Assembly (NCBI GenBank): GCA_023412215.1
Contig: JAEYNX010000029.1
Coordinates: forward strand, 1 to 64,000
Source: Bacillota bacterium
GTDB taxonomy: Bacteria; Bacillota; Clostridia; Oscillospirales; Ruminococcaceae
Reading direction: 5' to 3'
Length of the DNA: 64,000 bases
The position numbers and the translations under genes are program-made. Below the pieces are notes generated by a model. It did not search any database. It was given only the letters and a program-made list of their open reading frames with translations, and was not told the DNA's origin. Below, one piece after another: positions 19,506-28,332 of this stretch (its first letter is position 1; the number at the start of each line of letters is the position of its first letter).

Positions 19506-20942
19506 TTAGCGCAGCTTTTTAAGGATAGCGAGCAGCAGTTGCCATACTTTGCTGCAGGAGGCAAGGTCAAGGTACTCGCTGGGGGTGTGGCATCCCACCA
19601 CGTTCGGCCCGATGGCGACGATGTCCAGCGCGGGGTTCTTCGCCTTAAAGAGCCCGCATTCCAGCCCCGCGTGGATGGCATTCATCTCAAGCTCGCTGTT
19701 AAACAGCTCCCGGTAGCTTGTAAAGGCAAGCTCGCGCAGGCGGGACGCGGGGTCGTAGGCCCAGCCGGGGTAGTCGCCCGTGCTGGACGCGGTAAAGGCA
19801 GCCTTTGCCGCGGTTTGCTCAAGAGCCGAGACAATATCATGCTTTTTATCCTCAAAAACACTGCGCGCCGAGAATACGCATTCAATGCCGGTACCGGTGG
19901 TGTTGATGGAGGCAAAGTTGATCGAACTTTCGATAAACCCTTCCGCGCCGCGGGAAAGTACCCCGTTTGGCGATTCATTCATGAACGTCAATATAGCGCG
20001 AGTGTCCTCCGCAGTCAGCATCCTGTTGGCATCTGCATCCGTTACCGTCAGGGTAAAGCCGTTGTCTTCCTCCACCAGCTTGGCGGCGACGGCCTGCGTG
20101 GTATTCTCTAAAAAGGCCGCTGCCTCTTGCGCAGAGGCAGGCAGTACCACAACAGCGCGGCATTCGCGCGGGATGGCGTTATCCTTATTGCCGCCGTTCA
20201 TCGAGGCAAAATAAAATTCACCATACTCCGAGAGTGCCGTGAGCACGCGTGCCATCAGCTTGTTGGCGTTGGCGCGCCCTCTGTGGATATCCATGCCCGA
20301 GTGCCCACCCGCAAGGCCGCCGACGGCTATTTCAACGCAGTTACCCTCCGCAGGGACAAAGTCAAATTCTCTTTTGAGGTGGGTGCGTATGCCTCCGCAG
20401 CAGCTCACGGTGGCAATCCCTTCTTCCTCCGCGTCGAGGTTGATCATATAAGCGGCTTTTATCTGCGTGCCGTCTATCATCGCGGCGCCCGTAAGGCCGG
20501 TTTCCTCCATTACGGTAAAGATGCACTCCAGCGGCGGGTGCCTAAGGGTATCGTCCGCCAGCACCGCCAGCATCATCGCCACGGCGATGCCGTTATCGGC
20601 GCCGAGCGTGGTGCCATCGGCGCACAGCCGGTCACCCTGCACCACCAGTCGGATGGGGTCGCAGGTAAAGTCGTGCAGGGTGCCGCTGTTTTTCTCACAC
20701 ACCATGTCCATATGCCCCTGCAGTGCCACGGCGGGCAGTCCCTCATACCCCTTGGAGGCGGGCTTTTTGATGACGACGTTCCAGATGTCGTCCTGATAGT
20801 AGTCAAGCCCGTGTTCTTTCGCGAAATTTACGAGAAAACCGCTGATGCGCTCCTCTTCCCCCGAGGAACGGGGGATGGCGCTGATCTGTTCGAAATACTC
20901 AAATACCTTATCAGGCTCAAAGCCGCTGATAACCCTCTGCAT
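19506..20942 (-). CDS. pepD: Aminoacyl-histidine dipeptidase (Xaa-His dipeptidase)
   Basis: Metallopeptidase of the M20 family that cleaves Xaa-His and other dipeptides in the cytosol. Metal ligands are visible: His77 and Asp79 in ALQGHMDMVCEKN, Asp116 in TTLGADNGIAVA, Glu146-Glu147 in VMEETGLTG, and a C-terminal His in VVGCHTPSEYLDL. The dimerisation/lid insertion (GGLAGGHSGMDIHRGRANAN) is present; 478 residues is the usual PepD length. GGAGG lies seven bases before the ATG. Monocistronic, with a divergent gap of 225 bases to the phosphoglycerate mutase gene. Confidence 0.93.
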   Translation of the reverse strand: MQRVISGFEPDKVFEYFEQISAIPRSSGEEERISGFLVNFAKEHGLDYYQDDIWNVVIKKPASKGYEGLPAVALQGHMDMVCEKNSGTLHDFTCDPIRLVVQGDRLCADGTTLGADNGIAVAMMLAVLADDTLRHPPLECIFTVMEETGLTGAAMIDGTQIKAAYMINLDAEEEGIATVSCCGGIRTHLKREFDFVPAEGNCVEIAVGGLAGGHSGMDIHRGRANANKLMARVLTALSEYGEFYFASMNGGNKDNAIPRECRAVVVLPASAQEAAAFLENTTQAVAAKLVEEDNGFTLTVTDADANRMLTAEDTRAILTFMNESPNGVLSRGAEGFIESSINFASINTTGTGIECVFSARSVFEDKKHDIVSALEQTAAKAAFTASSTGDYPGWAYDPASRLRELAFTSYRELFNSELEMNAIHAGLECGLFKAKNPALDIVAIGPNVVGCHTPSEYLDLASCSKVWQLLLAILKKLR

Positions 20943-21167
20943 ACATATCCTCCCTGCAAAATATTACTGCTGTCGGTACAGCCGCGCCGCTGATTGTTTA
21001 ATAACCTGCCCGGTAAAACCCCATATACCTTAAACTTGACAATAATCGCCCCCGCCTTTGGTAAGAGGCAGGGGCAGACATTGATTGTAGTAAATATAAG
21101 GCTGATTATTGAGATTATGCCCGCAGCGCCTATCGCTATACGGCGTATATCTTATTCTTTTCGATGT

Positions 21168-22373
21168 CTAAGCCTTGCCTAAGAACCGGTCCATCTGAAG
21201 GTAGCCGGTGTCGAAATAAACCTTGGTCTGGGCGGCGGTTTGCTCGTTAAAGCTGGTCACGCCGCTCTCCGCCTCACCGCATTTATGGTAGATGAGGTAG
21301 GGCACCGGGATGCCTACATGGGTGCGCAGTGCAAGCGGGGTGGCGTGGTCGGGCAGGATCATCACCTTATAATCGTCGTAGCCGTCCAGCGCTTTAAGCA
21401 CGGGGGTGAGAATGCGCTTATCGATGTATTCGATGGCCTTTACCTTGTTCTGCGTTTCGGCGCGGTGGCCGCATTCGTCGGGTGCCTCCACGTGCAGGTA
21501 TACAAAATCCTGCCCGCGCGCAAACGCGTCAATACAGGCCTGCGCCTTGCCCTCAAAATTGGTGTCGATATAGCCGGTTGCACCCTCTACGTCGATAACC
21601 TCCATATTCGCGAGCCTGCCGATGCCCTTGATCAGGTCTACCGCCGAGATCACCGAGCCCTTGACGCCGTATTTCTGCTGAAAATCCATGAGCGGCTTCT
21701 TCTTGCCGCTGCCCCACAGCCAGATGCTGTTCGCGGGGCGGTGCCCGTTTTCAGCACGTTTAAGGTTTACAGGGTGGTTTTTAAGCAGCTCATAACTCTT
21801 TTTGGTGAGCGCTAAGAATTGCTCGTTCTGCGGCAGGTAGTTTGTGATCTTCTGCAGCGTGATATCATGCGGCGGGGTGAGCGTACCCATCTCGTCGGGG
21901 CCGTTCTTCCACACCAGACAGTGGCGGTAGCTTACGCCGGTGTAAAAGGAGAATACCTCGTCACCCAGCTGCTCCTGCAGGTACTTGATGAGGATATCCG
22001 CCTCGGCGGTGGAGATATCGTCGGCACAGTAGTCCACCATCGTTTTCTGTGCAAAGCCCGGCTCGTCCGAGAGGGTTACCAGATTGCAGCGGGTGGCGAC
22101 GTCGTCGTTGCTTAAATCGATGCCGATGCTCGCGGCCTCCAGCGGCGAGCGGCCGGAGTAGTATTGAAAGGGGTCGTACCCCATCACCGAAAGATTGGCG
22201 ACATCGCTGCCGGGCTTTAACCCCTCGGCAACGGTATTCAAAAGCCCCACCTCCGAGCGGGCGGCCAAACGGTTCATGGCAGGCTTGTCGGCGGCCTCCA
22301 TCGGGGTCTTTCCGCCCAGCTCCTCCACCGCGTAGTCTGACATGCCGTCGCAGAGCAACACCAAATACTTCAT
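21168..22373 (-). CDS. apgM: Cofactor-independent phosphoglycerate mutase
   Basis: Interconverts 3- and 2-phosphoglycerate in glycolysis using an archaeal-type (ApgM) metal-dependent alkaline-phosphatase fold. Starting at ATG 22373 (AGAGAGAG about eight bases upstream), Asp9 in LVLLCDGMSD and Ser62 in GSDVANLSVMGYDP are the first metal ligand and phosphorylated serine; LHVEAPDECGHR and MILPDHATPLALRTH provide the remaining Asp/His ligands. About 401 residues, the usual size. A longer in-frame start at 22403 has no ribosome site. A GC-rich hairpin (GCCCCTGCC / GGCGGGGGC, forward 21053-21082) downstream may be a weak terminator. Confidence 0.93.
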   Translation of the reverse strand: MKYLVLLCDGMSDYAVEELGGKTPMEAADKPAMNRLAARSEVGLLNTVAEGLKPGSDVANLSVMGYDPFQYYSGRSPLEAASIGIDLSNDDVATRCNLVTLSDEPGFAQKTMVDYCADDISTAEADILIKYLQEQLGDEVFSFYTGVSYRHCLVWKNGPDEMGTLTPPHDITLQKITNYLPQNEQFLALTKKSYELLKNHPVNLKRAENGHRPANSIWLWGSGKKKPLMDFQQKYGVKGSVISAVDLIKGIGRLANMEVIDVEGATGYIDTNFEGKAQACIDAFARGQDFVYLHVEAPDECGHRAETQNKVKAIEYIDKRILTPVLKALDGYDDYKVMILPDHATPLALRTHVGIPVPYLIYHKCGEAESGVTSFNEQTAAQTKVYFDTGYLQMDRFLGKA

Positions 22374-22655
22374 ATGTAAATCTCTCTCTTTCATCAATGC
22401 CATGTGAAAAACTTAACGGTATCATTATACGTTTGATATTGCCGTTTTGCAACAGCTTTTTCCTGTTGGCGCTATAATTTGACCGGTGTGTTATTCTCTG
22501 TTTAAATATTTTTATTTCTGTTAGGTCTATACTTAGAAATCTTACCTTACTCGGGCAAGCAAAACTAAAAACCGCATAAAACCTTGCGGTGTGGGACAAA
22601 TGGTGTTATGCTAATAATAAAGAAAAAATGCACCATATGTTGGAAAGGAGAAGCA

Positions 22656-22991
22656 ATGAAGCTTTTGTTTCTTATTCTTAACAAAGTGGATGTTCTCGAC
22701 GAACTGTTAGAAAAGCTTGCGGAAGCGGGTATTAAGGGCGCTACCGTCATCAACAGCAAAGGGATGGCCCGTGCGCTGTCCGACTACAGCGACGCTTCCT
22801 TTTTAGGTTCCCTTCGCGCGGTGCTTTCGCCGGACAGGGAGGAGAACAAGACGATACTGGCGGTTCTGCCGGAGGATAAGGTGCCGACCGCCGTAGCGGT
22901 GATAGAACAGACCGTGGGGGATCTCTCGCTGCCGGATACGGGCATCCTCTTTACCGTGCCGGTCGATTTTCATAAGGGCGTAGCCCGATAA
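22656..22991 (+). CDS. PII-like signalling protein
   Basis: A 111-residue protein with the ferredoxin-like beta-alpha-beta start of the PII superfamily: KLLFLILNKVDVLDELLEKLAEAGIKGATVI, then a variable loop where PII has its T-loop, and a closing NKTILAVLPEDKVPTAVAVIEQTVGD. It lacks the classical PII nucleotide signatures and the uridylylated tyrosine, so it belongs with PII-like proteins that bind adenine nucleotides, bicarbonate or metals and control an adjacent transporter. AAAGGAG is five bases upstream of the ATG. The cation/proton antiporter 93 bases downstream is the probable client. Confidence 0.75.
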   Translation: MKLLFLILNKVDVLDELLEKLAEAGIKGATVINSKGMARALSDYSDASFLGSLRAVLSPDREENKTILAVLPEDKVPTAVAVIEQTVGDLSLPDTGILFTVPVDFHKGVAR

Positions 22992-23084
22992 TAAAAAATA
23001 AATTTTGCCTCTGTGCTGCCGCACGGGGGCTGATTTATGCGAAAACGCGCAAAGCGGATGTTTAGTTATTGGAGGTATCTTCTC

Positions 23085-24281
23085 GTGGAGCTCATATCGT
23101 TATTCTATCTTGCCATTACACTTATTGCCGGATTGCTGCTGGGGCGAGCGGCCAAGCTTGTGAAAATGCCCAATGTAACCGGTTACCTGATAGCGGGCCT
23201 TCTGCTGGGCCCTTCGGTTTTAAAGATTATTCCGGCCGATGCGGTGCAGGGCTTTAACGTTATCTCCGAGGTGGCGCTGGGGTTCATCGCCTTTTCCATC
23301 GGCAGTGAGTTTAAGCTCAGCATGTTTAAAAAGGTAGGCATCACGCCGATTGTTATCGCAATCACCGAGAGCTTGGGCGCGGTGATCTTTGTGATTGCCG
23401 CCTGCCTGCTGCTGCGGTTTGATACCGGCCTTTCGATCCTGCTGGGCGCCATCGCCGCCGCAACGGCGCCGGCGCAGACCATCATGGTTATTCAGCAGTA
23501 CAAGGCGAAGGGGACGCTTACCTCAACGCTGCTCAGCGTAGTGGCGCTGGACGACGCGGTGGCGCTCATCGCCTTTGGCTTTGCGGCGGCAACCGTAAAG
23601 GCCATGAACGCGCATCAGGCCATCAACATCCTGTCTATCCTCGCCCCGTTTAAAGAAATACTGCTTTCCTTAATCCTCGGCGGTGCCGTTGCGGGGGTTA
23701 TGAGCCTGTTTTTGCGCTTTTTCAAAAAGCCCTCGAATGTGTTGTGCATCATCTGCGGTTTTATTCTTTTGGCGGTATGGTCGGCGCACCGGCTGGACAT
23801 TTCGCCGCTGTTAACCTGTATGACGTTGGGCGGCGTGCTCGCCAACATCGTCAAGGATATGGATGGTATCGTAAAGGTGTCCGAGGCATTCACCCCTCCG
23901 GTTTACATGCTCTTTTTTGCCATGTCGGGCGCGGGGTTTGATTTAAAGGCCATCGCAGGCATCGGGGTAATCGGTATTACCTATGTGGTGATGCGCGTGC
24001 TGGGCAAGATGGCGGGCGCATGGTTCGGCGGCGTGATCATGAAGGCCGAAAAAAAGGTCTGCCGCTACCTCGGCCCCACCTTAATGCCTCAGGCGGGCGT
24101 TGCGCTGGGCCTTATTCTGGTGGCGGAATCCATCGTACCGGAGTTTGCACAGCAGATACGCACGGTCATCCTTTGCTCCACCTTCATCTATTCCATTGTC
24201 GGCCCCAGCGTCGCCAAGGCCGCGCTGGTTAAGGCGGGTGAGATTACGCTCGAGCCAAAGCCAGCCAAGGCAAAGGTATAA
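23085..24281 (+). CDS. CPA2-family cation:proton antiporter (KefB/NapA-like)
   Basis: Integral membrane monovalent cation/proton antiporter. GTG at 23085 is chosen because GGAGG lies nine bases upstream, giving 398 residues that begin directly in helix 1 (MELISLFYLAITLIAGLLLG). About twelve helices follow, with family motifs LVKMPNVTGYLIAGLLLGPS and SVVALDDAVALIAF (the ion-binding acidic pair in helix 5). There is no C-terminal RCK/TrkA domain, so regulation must come from elsewhere; the PII-like protein encoded just upstream is a strong candidate. Followed by a terminator hairpin. Confidence 0.88.
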   Translation: MELISLFYLAITLIAGLLLGRAAKLVKMPNVTGYLIAGLLLGPSVLKIIPADAVQGFNVISEVALGFIAFSIGSEFKLSMFKKVGITPIVIAITESLGAVIFVIAACLLLRFDTGLSILLGAIAAATAPAQTIMVIQQYKAKGTLTSTLLSVVALDDAVALIAFGFAAATVKAMNAHQAINILSILAPFKEILLSLILGGAVAGVMSLFLRFFKKPSNVLCIICGFILLAVWSAHRLDISPLLTCMTLGGVLANIVKDMDGIVKVSEAFTPPVYMLFFAMSGAGFDLKAIAGIGVIGITYVVMRVLGKMAGAWFGGVIMKAEKKVCRYLGPTLMPQAGVALGLILVAESIVPEFAQQIRTVILCSTFIYSIVGPSVAKAALVKAGEITLEPKPAKAKV

Positions 24282-24305
24282 AGTGACTACCGAAGGCAGG
24301 ATTCT

Positions 24306-24328
24306 AAAAAGTGATTTTATCACTTTTT
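24306..24328 (+). terminator. Hairpin terminator after antiporter
   Basis: Perfect stem AAAAAGTGAT / ATCACTTTTT with loop TTT; the 3' arm itself supplies the T run. Confidence 0.7.
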
Positions 24329-24394
24329 AAAAGAAGAATTTAGTATTATAATAAAGTTAGTGTTCCACATTGATGCAATAACGGAGGAAGTTCT

Positions 24395-25420
24395 ATGAAA
24401 GCACTATTTATCGGCGGTACCGGCACGATCAGTGCAGCGATTTCCAAGCAGCTTATAGAAAACGGATGCGAGCTTTACCTGCTTAACCGCGGCAACCGCA
24501 ATGCCCTGCTGCCCGCAGGTGCAAAGGAATTGCGGGCGGATATCAACGACGAGCAGGCGGTAGCCGCGCTCATTCAGGATTTAAGCTTTGACGTGATTGC
24601 CGACTTTATCGCGTTTGTGCCCGCGCAGCTGGAGCGTGACTACCGGCTGTTTAAAGGAAAGACCCGTCAGTTCATCTTCATCAGCTCGGCTTCCGCCTAC
24701 CAGAAGCCGCTTTCCGACTATCGTGTTACCGAGAGCACCCCGCTTGCAAACCCCTACTGGAAGTACTCCCGCAACAAGATAGACTGCGAGGAGTACCTGA
24801 TGAAGCTCTACCGCGAGGAGGGCTTCCCTGTGACGATTGTAAGGCCGAGCCACACCTATGACGAGCGGTCCCTCCCGCTTGGCCTGCACGGCAACCAGGG
24901 CAACTGGTCGGTTGCCAAACGTATGCTGGAGGGCAAGCCGGTAATCATCCACGGCGACGGCACCTCGCTTTGGACGATGACGCACAACAGCGACTTTGCC
25001 CGGGCATTTATCGGGCTGATGGGCAATATCCATGCCGTCGGCGAGGCGGTACAGATCACCTCGGATGAAACCGTTACGTGGAATCAGGTTTACGAAAGCA
25101 TCGCGGCCGTGCTGGGTGTAAAGCTTAACGCCGTGCATATTGCGTCTGATTTTCTCGCCGCCTGCGGCGAAAAGGCAGGTATGGATTTAACCGGCGGACT
25201 GCTGGGGGATAAAGCCAACTCGGTGGTGTTTGATAATACAAAGCTCAAGCGTCTGGTGCCGGGGTATGCCGCTACCGTAAGGTTTGATCAGGGTGTTCGG
25301 ATGACCATAGAGTATATTCTCGCCCATCCCGAATATCAGAGAGAGGATAAGGAATTCGACGAGTGGTGCGATAAGGTGATCGCCGCACAGGAGCAGGCAC
25401 TGAAGACGGTTATCGGTTAA
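24395..25420 (+). CDS. NAD-dependent epimerase/dehydratase-family protein (extended SDR)
   Basis: Rossmann-fold sugar-nucleotide-type oxidoreductase, 341 residues. The nucleotide motif is GGTGTIS (residues 7-13) and the SDR catalytic tyrosine region is YRVTESTPLANPYWKYSRNK with Tyr-X3-Lys (YSRNK). The middle motif FIFISSASAYQKP carries the conserved serine. The closest architecture is the atypical SDR subgroup related to chloroplast CSP41 and NAD-dependent epimerases. GGAGG precedes the ATG. It is monocistronic between two terminators and no sugar-pathway genes are adjacent, so the substrate is unknown. Confidence 0.85.
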   Translation: MKALFIGGTGTISAAISKQLIENGCELYLLNRGNRNALLPAGAKELRADINDEQAVAALIQDLSFDVIADFIAFVPAQLERDYRLFKGKTRQFIFISSASAYQKPLSDYRVTESTPLANPYWKYSRNKIDCEEYLMKLYREEGFPVTIVRPSHTYDERSLPLGLHGNQGNWSVAKRMLEGKPVIIHGDGTSLWTMTHNSDFARAFIGLMGNIHAVGEAVQITSDETVTWNQVYESIAAVLGVKLNAVHIASDFLAACGEKAGMDLTGGLLGDKANSVVFDNTKLKRLVPGYAATVRFDQGVRMTIEYILAHPEYQREDKEFDEWCDKVIAAQEQALKTVIG

Positions 25421-25436
25421 ATCTTAATATTTATTA

Positions 25437-25480
25437 ACAAAATGTCCGTCTGCGCAGTTATCGCGTAGACGGACATTTTT
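25437..25480. terminator. Bidirectional terminator
   Basis: Stem AAAATGTCCGTCTGCGC / GCGTAGACGGACATTTTT (one mismatch), loop AGTTATC; separates the convergent epimerase and M23 peptidase genes. Confidence 0.88.
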
Positions 25481-25502
25481 GAGTATGCAAAACGCTATGA
25501 TG

Positions 25503-26576
25503 TTAATCCTGCTCATGCTTGGGGAACTGCGGGATGTTTCCGCCAAGCGCCTCCACCGTGGGGTCGATAAACGCGTATTTGCGGTAGTACTCCTTGGTTT
25601 CGTCGTTGCGCACCACCGGAGATTTGTGATGTTCGAGGAAATTCACCAGCGAGTAAACGTCTATCCAGATCTCGTTGTTGCTTTCCTTCTGCGATTCGTC
25701 AAATACCAGCTGCATCCCGAAGTGCAGATGCGGCACGTTCATGCCGTTGACATTCTCGGTGTCGGAGTAGCCCGTCATCCCCAGATAGCCGATGATATCG
25801 CCCGCCTCTATCACCACCCCCTCCTTGAGGTCGGCGTGGTAAGGGCGGTTTTTGCGCATGTGCGCGTAGTAGTAATAGCGTTTACCGTCGAAGCTGCGTA
25901 TGCCCACGCGCCAGCCGCCGTAGCGGTTCCAGCCCATCACCTCCACCACGCCCGATTCCACGGCTACAATCGGCGTGCCGATGCTGCCCATCAAATCGTT
26001 GCCGAGGTGATTGCGCGTAAAGCCGAACGAGCGGGAGTTGCCGAAGTCGTCGTAATGCGAAAAGCTGTAGCCGTAGGCGATGGGGGAGTAGGCCTTTAGG
26101 CCGTACTTCTCCTCATACTCTTTGGTGCCCTTTTCCAGCGACTCCGCGGTTTGAATCTTATAGGTGCCCACCATGCCGTCCAGCGCCGCGCCGTAGGCCT
26201 CGCGGTAGTAGGCATAGTATTTCATGTCCTTGGTAAGGTCGGCCATCGTCTGGCCGTCGTTTAACTTTTGCACAAGAGCGTCCATATCCTTGGCCTTGTA
26301 TTTTTTAAAGTTGCCGCCGTATTTTGCCCCAAGATAGGCGAGCAGGTCTGCCCAGTTGAGCGGGCTATCGGTGTTGTGGCTTTTTGCGTCAAGCTCCAGC
26401 GCCTTTTCCATGGCGGAGGTTGAAACCTTAAAATCCACCCAGGTGATGGTTTTACCGGCTTCGGCTTCTGCCGGTATCGCGCGTGTGCTGCCGAGTATAC
26501 AGGCTAGGTTTACGATAATGGCGGCACTTAATGCCACCACGGCCACCCAGAACCAGGGAATCTTCCTTTTACCCAT
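25503..26576 (-). CDS. M23-family (LytM-like) membrane-anchored peptidase
   Basis: Zinc metallopeptidase acting on peptidoglycan. Residues about 8-28 (FWVAVVALSAAIIVNLACIL) are a membrane anchor or uncleaved signal; residues 40-170 form a helical region; the LytM domain follows with its metal motifs HLGNDLMG (His-X3-Asp) and VPHLHFGMQ (His-X-His), plus YYYYAHM. All zinc ligands are present, so it should be active rather than a degenerate EnvC/SpoIIQ-like scaffold. The start is the ATG at 26576. Monocistronic, convergent with the epimerase gene. Roles in cell separation or spore engulfment are possible but not shown by context. Confidence 0.85.
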   Translation of the reverse strand: MGKRKIPWFWVAVVALSAAIIVNLACILGSTRAIPAEAEAGKTITWVDFKVSTSAMEKALELDAKSHNTDSPLNWADLLAYLGAKYGGNFKKYKAKDMDALVQKLNDGQTMADLTKDMKYYAYYREAYGAALDGMVGTYKIQTAESLEKGTKEYEEKYGLKAYSPIAYGYSFSHYDDFGNSRSFGFTRNHLGNDLMGSIGTPIVAVESGVVEVMGWNRYGGWRVGIRSFDGKRYYYYAHMRKNRPYHADLKEGVVIEAGDIIGYLGMTGYSDTENVNGMNVPHLHFGMQLVFDESQKESNNEIWIDVYSLVNFLEHHKSPVVRNDETKEYYRKYAFIDPTVEALGGNIPQFPKHEQD

Positions 26577-26688
26577 GAGCCCTCATCACCAATGCATATT
26601 TTCTTACAAAAAGGTATGATTTTTATGTAAGAAATAGAAGCGGCAAGGCTTGTACGGCAGTCAATATACGGCATGAGTGATATAAAAG

Positions 26689-26728
26689 AAAACACGTGAA
26701 GCAGATACTCATCCGCCTGACGTGTTTT
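26689..26728 (-). terminator. Hairpin with long loop upstream of M23 gene / downstream of alkylation-repair gene
   Basis: Arms AAAACACGT / ACGTGTTTT around a 22-base loop, located 54 bases beyond the stop of the minus-strand alkylation-repair gene, so it probably terminates that transcript. Its loop and flanks resemble those of the hairpin at 31298-31334. Confidence 0.55.
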
Positions 26729-26781
26729 AGATGGCAAAACGGCTCAGATCTTCTTTTCATAAACGCAAAGCGACAAACGGC

Positions 26782-27489
26782 CTAACACCGCACATTCTTG
26801 CGTTTAAACCCCAGCCGCCCCTTCTCCGCCGCTTTCTGAATCTCTTCCGCCGCCACAGGGACGCTGCACTTCGTCTTGCCCCTGAATACCTCCACGGTTC
26901 CGATGGCCTTTGCGACGGCAAGGGCTTTTTCATGCAGCGGTAGATAAGAAACCCCTACCGTTGTCACAAAGTTATTCATGGCATATTTGGCGCGGTCGGG
27001 GCAGGAGTGAATCTCTTTTTCCACGGTTTCGAGCAGGGCATTTAGCTTTTCCTTGTCAAACTCTTCGTCTTTGCGGTTGCCGAGCAGCCAGCAGTAGCAG
27101 CTGTAACCGGCGGACACATACAATTCGCTGCCGCCTGCAATCCACCGGTCGGAAACGGCCTGTGCGATATCGGTCTCCGCAAGCGTTACCGCCACGATAA
27201 AATCGGAGATCATGTAGAAATAGGCGCCTTCCATCCACCGGTCAAAATCCGATTCCGTCATGGCCTTGGGGTCGGCGACCATACCGGCCAGATACATGGC
27301 GTCGTAGTTGCCGGTCGCGTAAAGCGCCTCCGCAAGCGCCTGATCGATCTTGATCTTCCGGACAATCGGCTTCATCGCACCTGTCGCGACCCCGAAAAGC
27401 GGCTCGTGTGCGCCCTGCTGCAGGTATATTTTTTTGGTCCGCTCCGTACCCAACGCTTCAAGCTCCTGTAATACTGTTTGAACGTCCAC
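26782..27489 (-). CDS. DNA alkylation repair protein (AlkD-like HEAT-repeat family)
   Basis: A 235-residue all-helical protein of the DNA alkylation repair family, whose HEAT-like repeats wrap damaged DNA and excise N3- and N7-alkylated bases. Recognisable family segments are GVATGAMKPIVRKIKIDQ (residues 33-50), ALYATGNYDAMYLAGMVADP and MNNFVTTVGVSYLPLHEKAL near the C-terminus. This clade is shorter and more divergent than Bacillus cereus AlkD, so activity is inferred. ATG start with AAAGGGG upstream. Separated from the next minus-strand gene by only 47 bases and may be cotranscribed with it. Confidence 0.85.
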   Translation of the reverse strand: MDVQTVLQELEALGTERTKKIYLQQGAHEPLFGVATGAMKPIVRKIKIDQALAEALYATGNYDAMYLAGMVADPKAMTESDFDRWMEGAYFYMISDFIVAVTLAETDIAQAVSDRWIAGGSELYVSAGYSCYCWLLGNRKDEEFDKEKLNALLETVEKEIHSCPDRAKYAMNNFVTTVGVSYLPLHEKALAVAKAIGTVEVFRGKTKCSVPVAAEEIQKAAEKGRLGFKRKNVRC

Positions 27490-27536
27490 GGGAATCCCCT
27501 TTCATGTACATTTTGCCGTTGTTATTATTAAAAACA

Positions 27537-27932
27537 TCAGCCTTCCATTATTTTAACGAAATAATTTCTGCTGCGCGGGCCGTCAAATTCGCAAAAATAA
27601 ATCCCCTGCCATCTGCCCAGAGCAAGCCGTCCATTTTTTATGATAACCGTAACGCTGGAACCGACAAAGCTAGCTTTCAAATGCGCGGCGGAGTTGCCTT
27701 CGGCATGGCGGAATTCAGGGCGATCAGGCATTGCGCGGGCAAGCCCCAGCAAGAGGTCACGGACAACGTCAGGGTCGGCATTTTCGTTGATTGTAATACC
27801 CGCTGTCGTATGCGGGCAGTACACGACACAGAGGCCGTCCTTTACGCCGCTCTTTGCCAATGATTGTTCCACTGTTTGCGTAATGTTCGAAAACCCCTCG
27901 GTATCCGTTTTTAAGCTATACTGTTCCAGCAT
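27537..27932 (-). CDS. YjbQ-family (UPF0047) protein
   Basis: Small beta-sandwich enzyme family annotated as secondary thiamine-phosphate synthase. The ATG at 27932 is chosen because AAGAAGG lies six bases upstream; earlier ATGs overlap the neighbouring gene. The signature is complete: VVYCPHTTAGITINENADPD (residues about 38-57), the second motif HLKASFVGSSV and the Gly-Arg-Trp-Gln-Gly turn LALGRWQGIYFCEFDGPR. The His of CPHTT and the following acidic residues form the metal-binding pocket. 131 residues is typical. Physiological function is poorly defined in this family. Confidence 0.9.
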   Translation of the reverse strand: MLEQYSLKTDTEGFSNITQTVEQSLAKSGVKDGLCVVYCPHTTAGITINENADPDVVRDLLLGLARAMPDRPEFRHAEGNSAAHLKASFVGSSVTVIIKNGRLALGRWQGIYFCEFDGPRSRNYFVKIMEG

Positions 27933-27963
27933 ATTCATCCTTCTTACTACTTTTAAAATCTTT

Positions 27964-28326
27964 TTATGAAACACTCTTCATTAATTCGATTTGAGTTTCT
28001 CTTTCTTTTCTTACTTCCTCTAAATTTTTAGGGTACATTAAATTTATTAAGGTTACCGCGTAATCCGAAGCGATTAAAGCGTGCCGCTTTACATGAGGCG
28101 TGGCCGCCACTTGCCCCAAAACTCTCAAAACCTTTGCTTTGACGGGGTCCTTTTCTTCGCATGCTAATCGGTTTATCATAAACGCCACCTGCCTCGCCTC
28201 TTGAAATCTTGCTTTTCCTTCCTGCCATTTCCAGTTGATATCAAAGCATTCATTTAACTCCGGAATGTCATCAATCTTTTTTATTATTTTTACGTCGCCC
28301 ATGTAGCTGTCTTTCTTGTTTTTCAT
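27964..28326 (-). CDS. Hypothetical protein, 120 aa
   Basis: Unrecognised soluble protein with a charged N-terminus (MKNKKDSYMGDVKIIKKIDD) and a helical body including FQEARQVAFMINRLACEEKD and KAKVLRVLGQVAATPHVKRH, which suggest paired helices of a small helical-repeat (HEAT-like) fold. GAGG lies about nine bases before the ATG. It is six bases downstream of the 121-aa duplicated-domain gene and certainly cotranscribed with it. AT-richer codon use than its flanks suggests horizontal origin. Confidence 0.6.
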   Translation of the reverse strand: MKNKKDSYMGDVKIIKKIDDIPELNECFDINWKWQEGKARFQEARQVAFMINRLACEEKDPVKAKVLRVLGQVAATPHVKRHALIASDYAVTLINLMYPKNLEEVRKERETQIELMKSVS

Positions 28327-28332
28327 CTGAAT

